Part shown: piece after piece, positions 49,901 through 61,172 of the stretch
Layout of the letters: each line of letters starts with the position of its first letter
How positions within the stretch are numbered: position 1 is the stretch's first letter
Assembly: GCA_013398055.1 (NCBI GenBank)
Contig: VZRS01006544.1
Coordinates: 186,258-250,257, forward strand
Source of the DNA: Ifrita kowaldi
Lineage: Eukaryota; Chordata; Aves; Passeriformes; Cinclosomatidae
Direction of reading: 5' to 3'
DNA length: 64,000 nucleotides
The notes under the pieces: model-generated
Told to the model about the DNA's origin: nothing
The model's input: only the letters and a program-made list of their open reading frames with translations
The model's database searches: none
Position numbers and translations under genes: made by a program

Positions 49901-52817
49901 CAGCTGGCTGATACATGAAGTGGGTGTTTTACAACGCACACTCTCTAAACTGCAAGGAAGATTTTGAAGATGAGAGTTGATTCCTAGATGTGCTGTAAAC
50001 CCTGAAGTTTTAATCTGTTAGTTTGTATTGTGCTGTGAGGATGGGTTTGGGATTTTTTTTCCTGCTCTTTTTTTCACCTGTAAGTAGGGAAAATCATTTG
50101 ATTCAAATAGCTACTTTTTGCATTAGCACAGCAGCTTACCTGGCTGAGAGGGAATTGCCTTTCTCCCCTCTTGTTTAGCTTTTCATTGTCTTATCACCAG
50201 CCTTAAAAAAACACCTCACTTTGTCCTTTAAAGTGAAACATGGTTGTCTAAAACTCAATTTAAAAAAAAGAAAATGTACCCATTGTGTATGTTTCAGAGG
50301 AGGCACTTGCCTGCTGCTGGCTAAATGGCAAACTGAACATCTGCCCTAGAGAGATAGGTTAGGAATTTCCATGGAGCCGGGGAAAAGTGAGAGGACACCC
50401 CCTGTGCAGGGCAGGATGTGCTGGTGTCTCTGCTCTGCAGTTTCTCAAGTGTGGAGCAGGGAGGGCTGTGCTTGTTGGGATGCTTTCCCAGCTGTGTGGT
50501 GGAGGAGGAGAGCAGTGCTGGCTGAGCTTGCCAGCAGTGATAAGGCCTCCAGGTGGGGATCACAGTAAACATGCTGTGAGAATCACAGCCCTGCTTTCCC
50601 AGGAGTTACATGAGGCAAAGATGTTCTTCTGTCACTTGTTCTGCTGGAAGCTTCTTGCTGTTAACAACCAAATGTGCAAAGCAATCAAACTGTGGCTCTT
50701 CCAGCATTCCTGGTGTTCTGACTTACAGTACTTGCTTCTGTTTTCAAACCTGAATTTATCAGCACAGACAGACTACTTCACTCTGAAAATGTAAAATCTT
50801 ACCATAAGTGCTTCTTGTGCTGAAATAAACAGACATAACTTTCCTTTACAAGATCTGCGTATCATGCTTGCTTTTCCTCCCCACTGTTTATTCACTACCC
50901 TGCCAACAGCAAAGGTATCTTCTGAACAGGTTTATGCAAAACTGGCAAATTGAATGGTAATGTCATTGCTTCCAGTAAATTCAGACTATTGTATTCTACA
51001 TACAGTATTCACAGCTGTATTACTGACTAACAAGACTGCTGTTGGCTACAATGAATTCACCACAAAATTGCTCTGATCTAAGGCTTAGGTTATAATTTGA
51101 GACAGTTACCTTAAACCAAAAGAACCTAAGTCCATTAAGTAAACTATTAAGCAACGTTAACTTCTTAATGGCAGAGACAGTTAGCAGTGAACTATGCAAA
51201 CCCCACAGGCCAAGAGGATCTCTACCACAATTATGTAGTCTACTAAGTGAGTAAAATTCCAGATCTTTGCTCGTGAATAAGACTGGATTATTTGTGATGT
51301 GATTTCTTAAAACAAACAAGGAGACTAAAGGCTCCAGAGGCTACTTAAGGTTTTGCAGAGGGGTAAATGTTAATACTTGATTGTTTAAAGTATGTGTGAG
51401 GCAATACATGGCAAAGTTGTACAAAGTATGCCTTAAGAAGTAAACTTATTGTTAGATATGTGCTGAATTTCTTTACCAACATAGCTGTGTTTCCAACAAG
51501 TCAGTTTAGTAATGTATTCAAAATCGCCTTTAAATGTTCAGTCAGGTTTTTGCTACTTACTCTGCTAGATAATATATATTGCTAAATACTTTCTCTTTTG
51601 TATTCTAATTGTGGTAATAAAGAGAGCATTGCTGTGACCTTTTTGGTTCTGCTTTGATACTATTAACTCATCTCTGTTCTGATCCCATATATCCCATCTA
51701 ATTCTCCTACCTAAGACAGCTGTGCCAACAGAAGCACTAGGAAGAATACAACAGTTGCACTAGAAAAAAAATGCTGCCCAGAACATGGGTATTGGAGGAG
51801 AGAGATGGCTGAGGTGTTCAGACACAGAGCTGATGGACTTCATCCTAATGGCTTGTCCTGCCTGGTCTTTGAGATAGACAGCCCCAAACAGCAGTAGAGA
51901 TAGAGCCAGCACTCTGGAGATCATAGGAAGCTGTAGCTTCCTTTTGGGGTGCCTTAAGAATGGATTGTGTCTCCTCCATTTTTTGGGAGAGGAGAAACGA
52001 GTTTCATTTTTTGGGGACACCTTATCTAGGGAACATCCTCAAGACTGTCTTGCCTTTTTTTCTTTTTGTATGTGCTAGGAGTTTGTCTAATTGCAATAAA
52101 GCACTATGCATACTTCTGATACAGGAATTTGTACTTGTCCAGATAAAGCTGTGTTATGCTCCACATCCAGATACAGAAGGCATCACAGAAAGAAACAGCA
52201 GCAAATGGTGATCTTGTATGGGAAGGCCCCTTCTGTTCGCTTTTACCTTCCTTGTACTGGAGCTTCCTGCAAAACAGACCTGTCCTGAAGTTTCTGCATC
52301 AGCACAGATTCCTATATAAGCTTTATTTTACTTCACTAAGGCTCTGACTCAAAGTCCCTATAGAACTTAGAAATTTGAGTGATGGAAGCCAAAGACTTAC
52401 ACCAAAATGGGTGTTCTGTAGAAAAAAATACCCTTCCTTAGACAAATAATCTAAAAAATTGCTCCAGTGAGTTAATCTCAGTGCTTTTTTAATCTTTTAT
52501 TATTTATGCTCACCAGACCCCTGTGAAGTTGAAGAGTTCCTTTTATCTTAAATGATGGACTGGGAGCTGGGTTATGGGGGCTGGCTACCACATTCTCACC
52601 CACATGTACCAGCATCCCCCTTTGCCCCACTCTGCTCTCCTGACCCCGCAATGAGTCATCTGTGTTTAATATGCACGAGAGCAATTGAATTATTTTTATG
52701 GTTGCTGGTCTGAAATGAGTCATTGCAGGGTCAAACGTTGTGGAGCAGGAAAGGGAGAGGAGTGGGAATCTGGCAGCCAGCAGCTGGCTGAGATTGCCAT
52801 GGAGCCACAGACCAACT

Positions 52818-52875
52818 GTGGTGACTTCACCAAGGTCACACAAGCATCTGTCAGCAGAAAACTGAAACCTCTCTT
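52818..52875 (+). mobile_element. MIR-like SINE core relic
   Basis: TGGTGACTTCACCAAGGTCA followed by CACAAGCATCTGTCAGCAG resembles the MIR core 'gtgacttgcccaaggtcacacagctagtaagtggcag'. The 'AAGGTCACACA' block is the most diagnostic part. The rest has decayed. Confidence 0.5.
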
Positions 52876-53349
52876 GTGTTATACAGGGTGCTGACCACAG
52901 GTCTGTCAAATGCAGCAACTGGTAGGAAGTGGCTTTACATTTACTCTACTTGAACTTATTGTTTGTTTGCAAATACTGATGTATGAGTTAATAGTTGCTT
53001 TCTAGTGTATGCCAAAATCCAAACATACTGAAGATCCAAATCCAAACATAGCTGTAGATCTTCAGGTGTGAGCTGGGTGCATTCCATGAGGAATTCATAA
53101 TTAACTTAGGCTAACTTTCCCTTAGAAATGTGATTTTTGTATAGATAGTGATCTGTCAACTACAGCACATTTCTGTTTAAGGACTACTGCTCTTTAATAA
53201 AGATAGCTCAGGAGTTAGTGCCTGAAACAAATCATTACGTGGTATTATATTGCCAATTCGGTAGAAAAATCACTAGGTCACAATTTGCAGCTGATACTTC
53301 ATCAATGGCCTAACACAGAATTTAGAGTGGGGCATTTCACCAGTCCTGG

Positions 53350-53385
53350 GCACACAAATTGCTGGATGCACACAAATTTCTGGAT
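53350..53385 (+). repeat. 18-bp tandem duplication
   Basis: GCACACAAATTGCTGGAT is followed directly by the same unit with one change, then by GCACAG. It is a small local duplication. Confidence 0.9.
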
Positions 53386-53567
53386 GCACAGCATTTTGAG
53401 CTATGTACATTATGAAAGCAGTGCTGAAAGGAAGGGTATGAGGGCTTAGGTCATGTACTCTGGCATCAATTTTTATCTTCTGTTTTTCTGTTTGAATTCA
53501 TTTGGGAAGAAAGAAACCAGGAAACTTCTTTAAGTGAAGATTTTGGAGCTCTGTGCTGGTTATGAAG

Positions 53568-53627
53568 CTGTCTTTTTAACGTTTCTTTGGGAAACTTCTG
53601 TCTTTTTAAGGTTTCTTTAGAAAAAGC
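53568..53627 (+). repeat. 30-bp imperfect tandem duplication
   Basis: A unit starting CTGTCTTTTTAACGTTTCTT at 53568 recurs at 53598 with a few changes. It is a local slippage event in T-rich sequence. Confidence 0.8.
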
Positions 53628-56600
53628 CAAAAAATATTCTGGATGTGATTGTAAGTAACATATGTGCATTTCCTTTAAACAATACCCTACAGTTAATTAA
53701 ATTTGAAGGGCTTTCTCCTAACTCTGACAAATTTTGTCCTAATTTCTGTGTCTTCTTAGCTTCTTTGGTTGGTTGGTTGGTTTTTTTACTTTTATTTCTT
53801 GAAATCAAAGAAAGATTGTTGCAGGTGGGTTTTTTGGTTTTGTTTTGGTTTGGTTTTTTTTTTAAAGAAGGATAGTATTGGACAAACCTGTCTCCAGCAA
53901 TCTAATATATTGTCTGATGTTCTTCGAGGAACAAATATATCATGTGGATTTTTATGTAGGAGGCTTTTTAGACTTTTAAAAGTTGGGTGTTAGCCACAAG
54001 GTTCATGTGACATGACAAATGTGGAACATCTGTGTACTGGTGCACATCTCTGTTCTCAAAGTCATTCCCCTCACCACATGCATTGAATTAAATACAAGAA
54101 TTTAGAGAAAAAATAGTTGGAAGGACACATTCTGTCAAATACAATGGGAAGGATCTGTTGTGCAAGCTGTTGGAGCTCGCTCACACACTTCGCCAGTCAT
54201 TTACTCAGAGGTCTGGTGTGCTCTGTGCCTCAACTGTTCCTCCCTTGGAGCCAGGAGAGTGGTATTGTGCTTTCCTAGTTGGTGGCAAACTGTTTTCTGG
54301 ATAGAAATTGGAGTTTAGCATAAGGCTAAAGGGATTTCTAATAAACTAAGAGGGTTTCTCAGTGTAGTTTCTTGTTTGACTGGTGTTTGGGCTGCCTGTG
54401 AGGTAAGTAGCTGTCTGAGTTGGCTTCCTTGCATTGGAAACAAAGTGTGGCTGAGTGTCTTAAAGCAGGATTTCTCATATTAAAACATGAATCTTATTCA
54501 TAACTCTGCCTGAAATGATCTTACTGGGGGACTGATATCCTTGTAAATCCGGAGTGCTACTGTTTGTCTCCATGCTATAGCCGCAGTAAGACTTTTTGGC
54601 TGTAAAATAAGTGTGATAGAGAAAAGGAAACAAAAGCAAATCTTATGGGTAAGATTTGACCTGAAGCATTCTGGGCCAGAAGCTAGAAGTCCTGTTCTTC
54701 TAGAGTGATTGCCAAATTGCATGAAGGGTGCTGTACTTCATTACAACCTGTACACTTGGTGCTATCACCTTGGTCTGACAGAGAGGCTGCCAGTTTTAGA
54801 TTGCAGGATACAGGATAGTCAAAAATCAGAGTCAGGACAAAGGTCACAACTTATGTTGAGGTGGAACTCAAGTGTTGGTCTGGTAAAAAGCTCACTGCTG
54901 TGCAGAAGGCAAGGGGCAAATATTAATAGTTGTCTTCCTAGTGACTTGCATGTATTCAGAAGTGGTCTGAAACTCTGTAGGTTTGAATATCATTAAGTAA
55001 TGGGTTTTTAAAGTAATTTACATCTATCTTTCACATATTGTCATTACAGATAAGGGTTTATTGAGTTCTGGTACTCACAGCTAGAAACCAGTATTAAAAA
55101 TGTGGTCCTCACTTTCAGGTTTATCTTCACAGCCTCAGATCTGGGACTGCAAATGTAAAGGACTTCCTTTAGTTGGTCTGAACTTTGTTTCAAGCATCTA
55201 CCTCTGAGATGACTTCTGAATACATCCTTCATACATTATGATGGCTGTTTTCATGCTATGCTTAACTCTTTTTGAATTTATTATTTCTGAGGCTTTTAAA
55301 ATTTAGTTCAAAAGGTAGTTTATCAGAGCTCCTACTCTAGAGTGCATGTAAAATTTTGCTCTTGTTCCAACATAGCCACATATGGCAGACTTGGGAAAGC
55401 TTGCTCACGTTGAAAATATCGCTTCACTTGGAAACAGCTTCTGAATGATTCCTTGCTTTTAAAGGAGGTGTGAGAAATGATCTGAAGTAAAGGGAGCATC
55501 TCTGGGGTTTGTTGTCCAGAGGCAGGTGCGTAGTGAGTGAGCAGAAGTGGCATACATGCCTAAGTAATTTGGGCATCCATTCCAATTGTTCTGTTATCTT
55601 AAAATTTGCTGTGCTCTAATTAAGTAATTCTTGTCATAAAACTCTAGTTAGCTCATAAAAAATGCAGATTCTTTAATCTTAAAAGTTGTGGGGAAACCAT
55701 TTTTGTTTGAAACAGTTTTTGAAACTAACTTCATTTTTTTGTTTGTGTTTTTTTGTTTAGTGTTGGTTGGCTGTGTTCTTACCCTCTTCAAAAGCTGCTG
55801 ATTCAAACCAAGCAGCCACTCTCTCACCCACTCTGCCTGGGCTCAGAGGCCACTCCCACGTACCTCTGTGGGCCCTGTGTCTTCAGGGAGTGATTTCTAT
55901 ATTGCATTTCCAGCAAACTTCGTGCTTCAGTGCTGGCTACAGGAAGTACATCTGAATCAGCCGCCCTGTCCACAGGCACTTTGAAAGTCTGATGCAGAAT
56001 CTGGGGTGATCTAATTGTGATCTGTCTGATACAGGACTTGCCCAAGCTGAGTGTTTCTACTTAAAGTGTTTTTTAATTTAGCTTTGTAAAACTGTAGTTA
56101 GGAAACAAATCTGTACACTCAGAATGCGTAGGTGTTAAATTCAGCTGGTTTCAAAGGAGTTAAATGCAGCTTTGATGTAAATTACTTTATGTAAACACAG
56201 CAGTAGCTTCACATCCGTAGAACAATTTAAGCTCTGTAGCTTCTTTAACCCATGCTCCAGTTTTGTTAAACAATTGAGAGTAATCTTGGGAGGCCCTCCT
56301 GACTTCAGTCTGTTCTATTGCATGAAAACATTCTTCAGAGTGCTGGGGGAAAAAAAGATAATTTTTCTAAGTCTTCGAAGAGACTTCTGATGTTTTGAGT
56401 CTTTATTACACTAGAGGTCAGTGTATGATGGGAGCTTCTGTGCTGTGGTGTAGAATTTCTTGCAGAATCCCATTTCATCAACTTTGAAACCAGATTCTAA
56501 GAGAAACTGTAGCCTGTTACTATGGAAAAAACTTAACATTAAAGTGTCTTGTGACTTTCTTGGCTAAAGGACTTTTTTGAGCTTCCTACTTTTAATTCTC

Positions 56601-58721
56601 CTTGCCTAACGAATATTAGACAAGTGTCAGTAGGAGTACTTTGATGTGGTAAGCATGAATGTGCACAGTCAGTTGCTCCAGCATGCACCTCAAAGGTTCA
56701 TCTTTCATTGCAATACCATGACTTTTTGGTTCAGATATATTTCTATATGCCAGTGTATTTACAGGAGTCATGCTTAGCTTGTGCACTGTACCTATTAAGG
56801 GCATGGTGGGAGAATTGCACATGCATCTATTATTTTTAGAGTAGGTGTCAGCTTCCTGAGCACTGAGCTGGTAACTTCCAGGTGGGTGGCTTTGCTTTTG
56901 GATGTTGAGGGAAGCGCAGTCAGGTATGATTCTGTCATGGTACTTGTAGAGATTCTTTCCTCAGTGGGTCTTCTTCAGTTCCCCAGATAAGTAATTTCTT
57001 TAAACATCTGGAATGTGCAAAAGCAGTTTGCTTCTGCAAACATCATTGGGCAGGGGCACTGGAGGAGATGGTCAAACTACAGCAGTGTTACAGGAGGTGA
57101 AATGGGAGGGAAATGCACTGAAGGAGAGTCCTGCTGACTGGGGCAGATTACATCACAAATGACAATTTAAGTAAGATGGTGGAAATACCCCAGTAGGGTG
57201 AATCTGAGCTCTTGAATGTTTTCTGTGAGGACTGACTACAAACAAAAGTGCCTGTATCCTGTTACTCAGGATAACGCTACTTTAACCTGTAGAGTTTTCT
57301 GAAATGCCTCAGAAAAATGGAAGAACGTGGCATGTTAGGAGTTTACAGGCTTGCCCCAATGTAGAGGATAACTGCAGGCATAGAGTGGAGTTTTGCTGTT
57401 CCTAAGTGATATTCTGAGTGTTCAAAAGACCTGGACTGATGAACGTCTTTGTGGCCTTTCTTTTTGGTGAGGTGGAAGTGGGAGGGGACATAGTAAAAGG
57501 AAAACCAGCACTCTGAAAATCTCCTTTGCCCTTGGCTGCTGCCCAGTATGTTGTGTTACATGCCTCTGGAGCATTAAGAAGGATAACACCTCAGCTGAGA
57601 TAGTGTGAAGGAGCTGCTAGACTCTGGTTTAACTGAACTCTCTGTGAGAATTCCTGGCTTCACAGGAAAGATAATGCACTCTTCTACCTCTTACCCAAGT
57701 TCTTCCAGGCTGCATTTTTTTTTCTGTAAGAAATGAAAATGTACCAAGGCTTTGCAGAATGGGGCTTTATGAAAACATCTCTGTGGTGGTAGGCTTCATT
57801 TGGTTGGGCAAGAGCCTGAGAAGGTGATGGCTTTGCAAAACTGATGTGATGTAAGTCATTAGGCAACAAATAAAATACCCTAAAATTTTTTTTTCATTTC
57901 CTATCCTTTTCTGATTGGAGGGATACAACCTTAAGTTGAAGCCATCAGTTTCAGTGAAAACTCTTCAAAATCTGTTCTGTATGTAAGAGCTCAGGAATTA
58001 GGAGGCTTATCTTGAAGAAAAGAAGGTGGTGTTAGGTGTCCTGTATCCAGCCTAGCAAACAACCTGATGGATCACTGCAGATTCTTGCAGAGCAGAAGTG
58101 CACATAGTGACAGTCTTTCTTGGTTCAGCTGTCAAGTGTTAAATCAGCCAAATGTTGATGCTACCTGCACCTAGAAGAATATTTGTCTAGAAGAAGTGTA
58201 AGTTTGATTATTCTCCTGAATCAAAAATGATGGGTCTTTGTGGCTAAACAGAGATGATTACTCACTAGCCCCTCTTTCTAGTTCGTAATATCAAGTATCC
58301 AAATGATATTTTCAGGTCTGTCTTTCCTTCGTGATGTACTGACTAATTCCAGAATCTTTCTGTTGTGTAATAAAACAGAGTCCATCAAAAAGGAACAAAA
58401 TTAGTATTTGGAGTGTCTTTTCCTGCTTTTGTTCTAAACTCTCAAAATGCAGGGGTTATCCGACATACAGTTCAAGTGGCTTGCCAGGCATTTCTCAGAT
58501 GAACTGCAGAGAGAGGGCAAAAAGTTGCAGCCAAGGTCAGTCTTGAAATGATTATAATTCAATTGCCAGCTCTCACATTGTGATTTTGATCTCAAATGTT
58601 TCCTGGTAGGTGCTCTGTACTTGTTAGGTCTTATGTTTGTCTTGTCATGTGTTCTTGCCAAAACTTCTCATAAGACTCCTGACACTGTCAAAGATCTGCA
58701 GAATATAGTGACACAGGCAAC

Positions 58722-58728
<7 letters not shown>

Positions 58729-58757
<29 letters not shown>
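58729..58757. repeat. (AT)14 microsatellite
   Basis: An uninterrupted AT run of 29 bases, self-complementary and able to extrude a cruciform. Confidence 0.95.
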
Positions 58758-58761
<4 letters not shown>

Positions 58762-59082
58762 CTCCAAACCACTCTGTCAAGATATTTCAACTCACACCAG
58801 TTATTCAAGGTTCCTTTACAAGGGTAGGCTTTGACAAGCTTCAAATCTGCAGGCCTTCAAAACTGCAGCACCCCAATCTTCCCTCTCTTGTTCCAATACA
58901 CAAATGTAGCATTTACCAAAAAAAGGAGGAAGTAAGAAAATGTACTAATGGGACAGTGCAAGTGTGCACCAGGTTTAATGTGTTCTGTGCATTATAGATG
59001 TCCCCTCTTCCCACAGTTGCTTCCAGGAAATCTGTGAAGTAGTTGACCAAAACCATAGCTGGATTTCAAATCCTTTCTTTTC

Positions 59083-59312
59083 TGGTTTGGGTTTGGTTTT
59101 TTTTTTTTTGGTTTGGGGTTTTTTTGTTTGTTTGTTTGTTTGTTCTTTTTTTTTTTTTTTTTTTTTGGGGGTTTTTTGGGTTTTTTTTTTTTGTGTTTTT
59201 TTTTTTTTTTTTTGGGGGTTTTTTGGGTTTTTTTTTTTTGTGTTTTTTTTTTTTTTTTTTGGGGGTTTTTTGGGTTTTTTTTTTTTTTTTTTTGGTTTTT
59301 TTTTTTTTTTTT
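59083..59312 (+). repeat. G/T-only tract with 47-bp tandem units
   Basis: Over 230 bases there is no A and only one C (59145) on the plus strand. It begins with GGTTT/GTTTT units. Within it, blocks of GGGGG at 59167, 59214 and 59261 are spaced exactly 47 bp, and TGTG at 59192 and 59239 has the same spacing. That makes a three-copy minisatellite of T-runs, GGGGG, GGG and (in two copies) TGTG. Predicted Phe/Gly/Leu or Lys/Pro frames through it are artefacts. Homopolymer lengths may be misassembled. Confidence 0.92.
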
Positions 59313-59319
59313 AATACTG

Positions 59320-61084
59320 ATACATAAAGAGGAAGAAAGTAGGAACAGCAGAAGTAATCAGGCAACCCTATGGTTAAGTAGCAATAAGGAATTTGGAACC
59401 AAGAATTATGTGATGGTGGAAAAACTGGTTTATCTTTCTTCCAGCTATCCACTGTTGACCATCGTTTTTCTTCACCTTTCCTAGCAGACTGAAGTGCCCA
59501 CTCATTTACCCTTCTAAAGTGCAGGAGTGTTCATCTGAGGGGAATGGAAGTTGGAAATGTGAAAACAATAGCACGTGGTTTACCATATTCTTGGAACTTC
59601 AGGCCAGTTTCCTCCCTGAAATACAGAGATAAATGTGGGTAGATCTTAAAAACTGTCTTAGTTCCATTGTTGTGAACAGCTACAAAACATTAGGGACAAG
59701 ACTGATTTGCTGCCTTACCTGTCCCCATGCATTCTAAGGTATTCTGTGTTTGAGAGTCTGCTTGTTGTCTAAAATCAGAATTTTTCCCAACTCAGACAGA
59801 AGTTCTGTCTTATCTGTCTTTTCAATGAATTATTTTTGTTTTGACCTCTTCTCTAGATGCTGTTATTAGAGCCTGACATGTTCAGCAGCTGCAGGAAGCA
59901 GAGCAATGACCTGACTGCTCTTTAAAGTTATTGCTCTAGTCACATTTGATATAATGACTTCATTTTGCACCTCCTAATGGATTTTAAAAAATAAGTTGAA
60001 TAAAGCAGTTGTGAAAGTGAAAGCAGTATATTTGGCACCTAACATATGCAGGTGATCCGAGCCTGAGCTGAGCAAGAGTAAAAATGTTATTTCACTTACC
60101 AGCTGTAAGAGGAGGGGGACAGTAATCTGTGCAATAGCACAGACTACTTCAGGTCTGCATTGGAGAACTCTTCACTGCTCTGTGGAAAGAAACAACTGCC
60201 TGTGGTACAGAATAGACTGAGAAGCCCAGAGCACTTGGTTATTTGAAGTTTTTATGAGTTCAGAGGATTGGCAGCTTTAAGGACAATGTGGTGCTGGGAT
60301 AATTCAGCTAGTTTGAAACAATCTGGCTTGGATACTTAATCAACCTGAGTTCCCACAAGGGCTGAATCACCCTGCAAATAATGTTACAGGCACAGCCAGA
60401 GGTGTTTTGTATTTGCCAAAGAAGAAAGTAAAACCAGTAGTGGTTGAAGGTGTGGGGATCAGAAACCAGGCCATGTGGCAGTGTTGTTTGCAGAACGGCT
60501 TGATAGGTCAAGTGCTCTACACTAGGAGAAGTCTGCTTGGGTCTCTCTGCTGATTGCTGTGGTTCTAGACAGAGAATTGGCTTTTTTGGTTGCATCCACT
60601 GATGTTTAAAGATTTTGAGGGTAATAGTATTTTGGTAGATGCTGCTGGTTTTGTTATTATCTCCAGTGCTACTTGACCTTATTGAAAGACTGGCTATAAT
60701 ACAGACTTCCTGTGGAGTGGCTAAGGGAAAGCTCAGAGTTTCTAGAGAAACTAGTAGCTCAAGAATGTCTCCTTTTAAAGGGTCAGACTAGTAACTGTGG
60801 AGGGTCAAGTTCCTCAGGGTTCCTAGGAAACCTGCAAGACCTCTCTTTCTCTGTGAATGTGGCTGCAGTGCTTCCATAGCTGGGCTTTGAAGAGTGCTGT
60901 TGCTCGTGGTGATGGTCTTGTCTATATGAATGGGCAAGGTAGCAATGTGCTCTAAGCTGCTTCAGCCCTTGCAGTCAATCAGTTCATCCTCTCTGTGCAT
61001 CTGCCTGCTCATTCTGAAATGGTTGTCATAGCCTGGGATGCATTGTGGTTCTCACCCATGTTTTGTTGTGTCTGTTTCTTGTAG
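59320..61084 (+). other. probable intron, right part
   Basis: No gene or named repeat seen. The sequence leads into the acceptor of the 61085 exon; its last bases (TGTCTGTTTCTTGTAG) form a good polypyrimidine tract. Confidence 0.5.
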
Positions 61085-61172
61085 GAGGAGGACTGCCTTT
61101 GGATTGTGAGCCACCTGGCCAAGGTGATGCAGCGGTACTTAGAAGGTCAGGCCTGGATGGCTGGGATTTAAG
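61085..61172 (+). other. probable internal exon, gene unidentified
   Basis: A strong acceptor (TTTCTTGTAG) and a consensus donor (AAG|GTGAGC) enclose 88 nt whose GC content is clearly above its flanks. Only one frame is open throughout: after two bases it reads GGLPLDCEPPGQGD then AAVLRRSGLDGWDL. The frame that looks more protein-like at first (EEDCLWIVSHLAKVMQRYLE) ends in a TAA one base before the donor. It holds an ATG that would start a 14-codon upstream ORF. The exon may therefore be 5' UTR or early coding. It fits as the exon after the CpG-island first exon, giving an intron of about 28 kb. I do not recognise the gene. Confidence 0.5.

Larger units (their letters stand above)
41330..58700 (+). 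other. probable intron, middle part
   Basis: No exon is recognised with confidence in this 17-kb stretch. T-runs on the plus strand are frequent (42967-42992, 48054-48066, 53770, 53850, 55735). GC-richer patches occur at 43680-43800, 49720-49880, 50360-50560 and 55790-55890; none shows a recognised product. Small local duplications are listed separately. Confidence 0.45.

Noticed and set aside
54281..54401. Segment between TTTCCTAG and GAG|GTAAGT that looks like an exon
   Set aside because: All frames carry stops, GC content is not raised and nothing else supports transcription as an exon; kept only as a note.
57995..58075. Possible second CR1 piece (CTTGAAGAAAAGAAGGTGGT)
   Set aside because: Only one short block resembles the CR1 'cctggagaagagaaggct' region and the following landmarks are missing.
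59066..59484. Open frames through the G/T tract giving Phe/Gly-rich or Lys/Pro-rich proteins on both strands
   Set aside because: They are translations of low-complexity T-runs and have no start context, domain or splice support.
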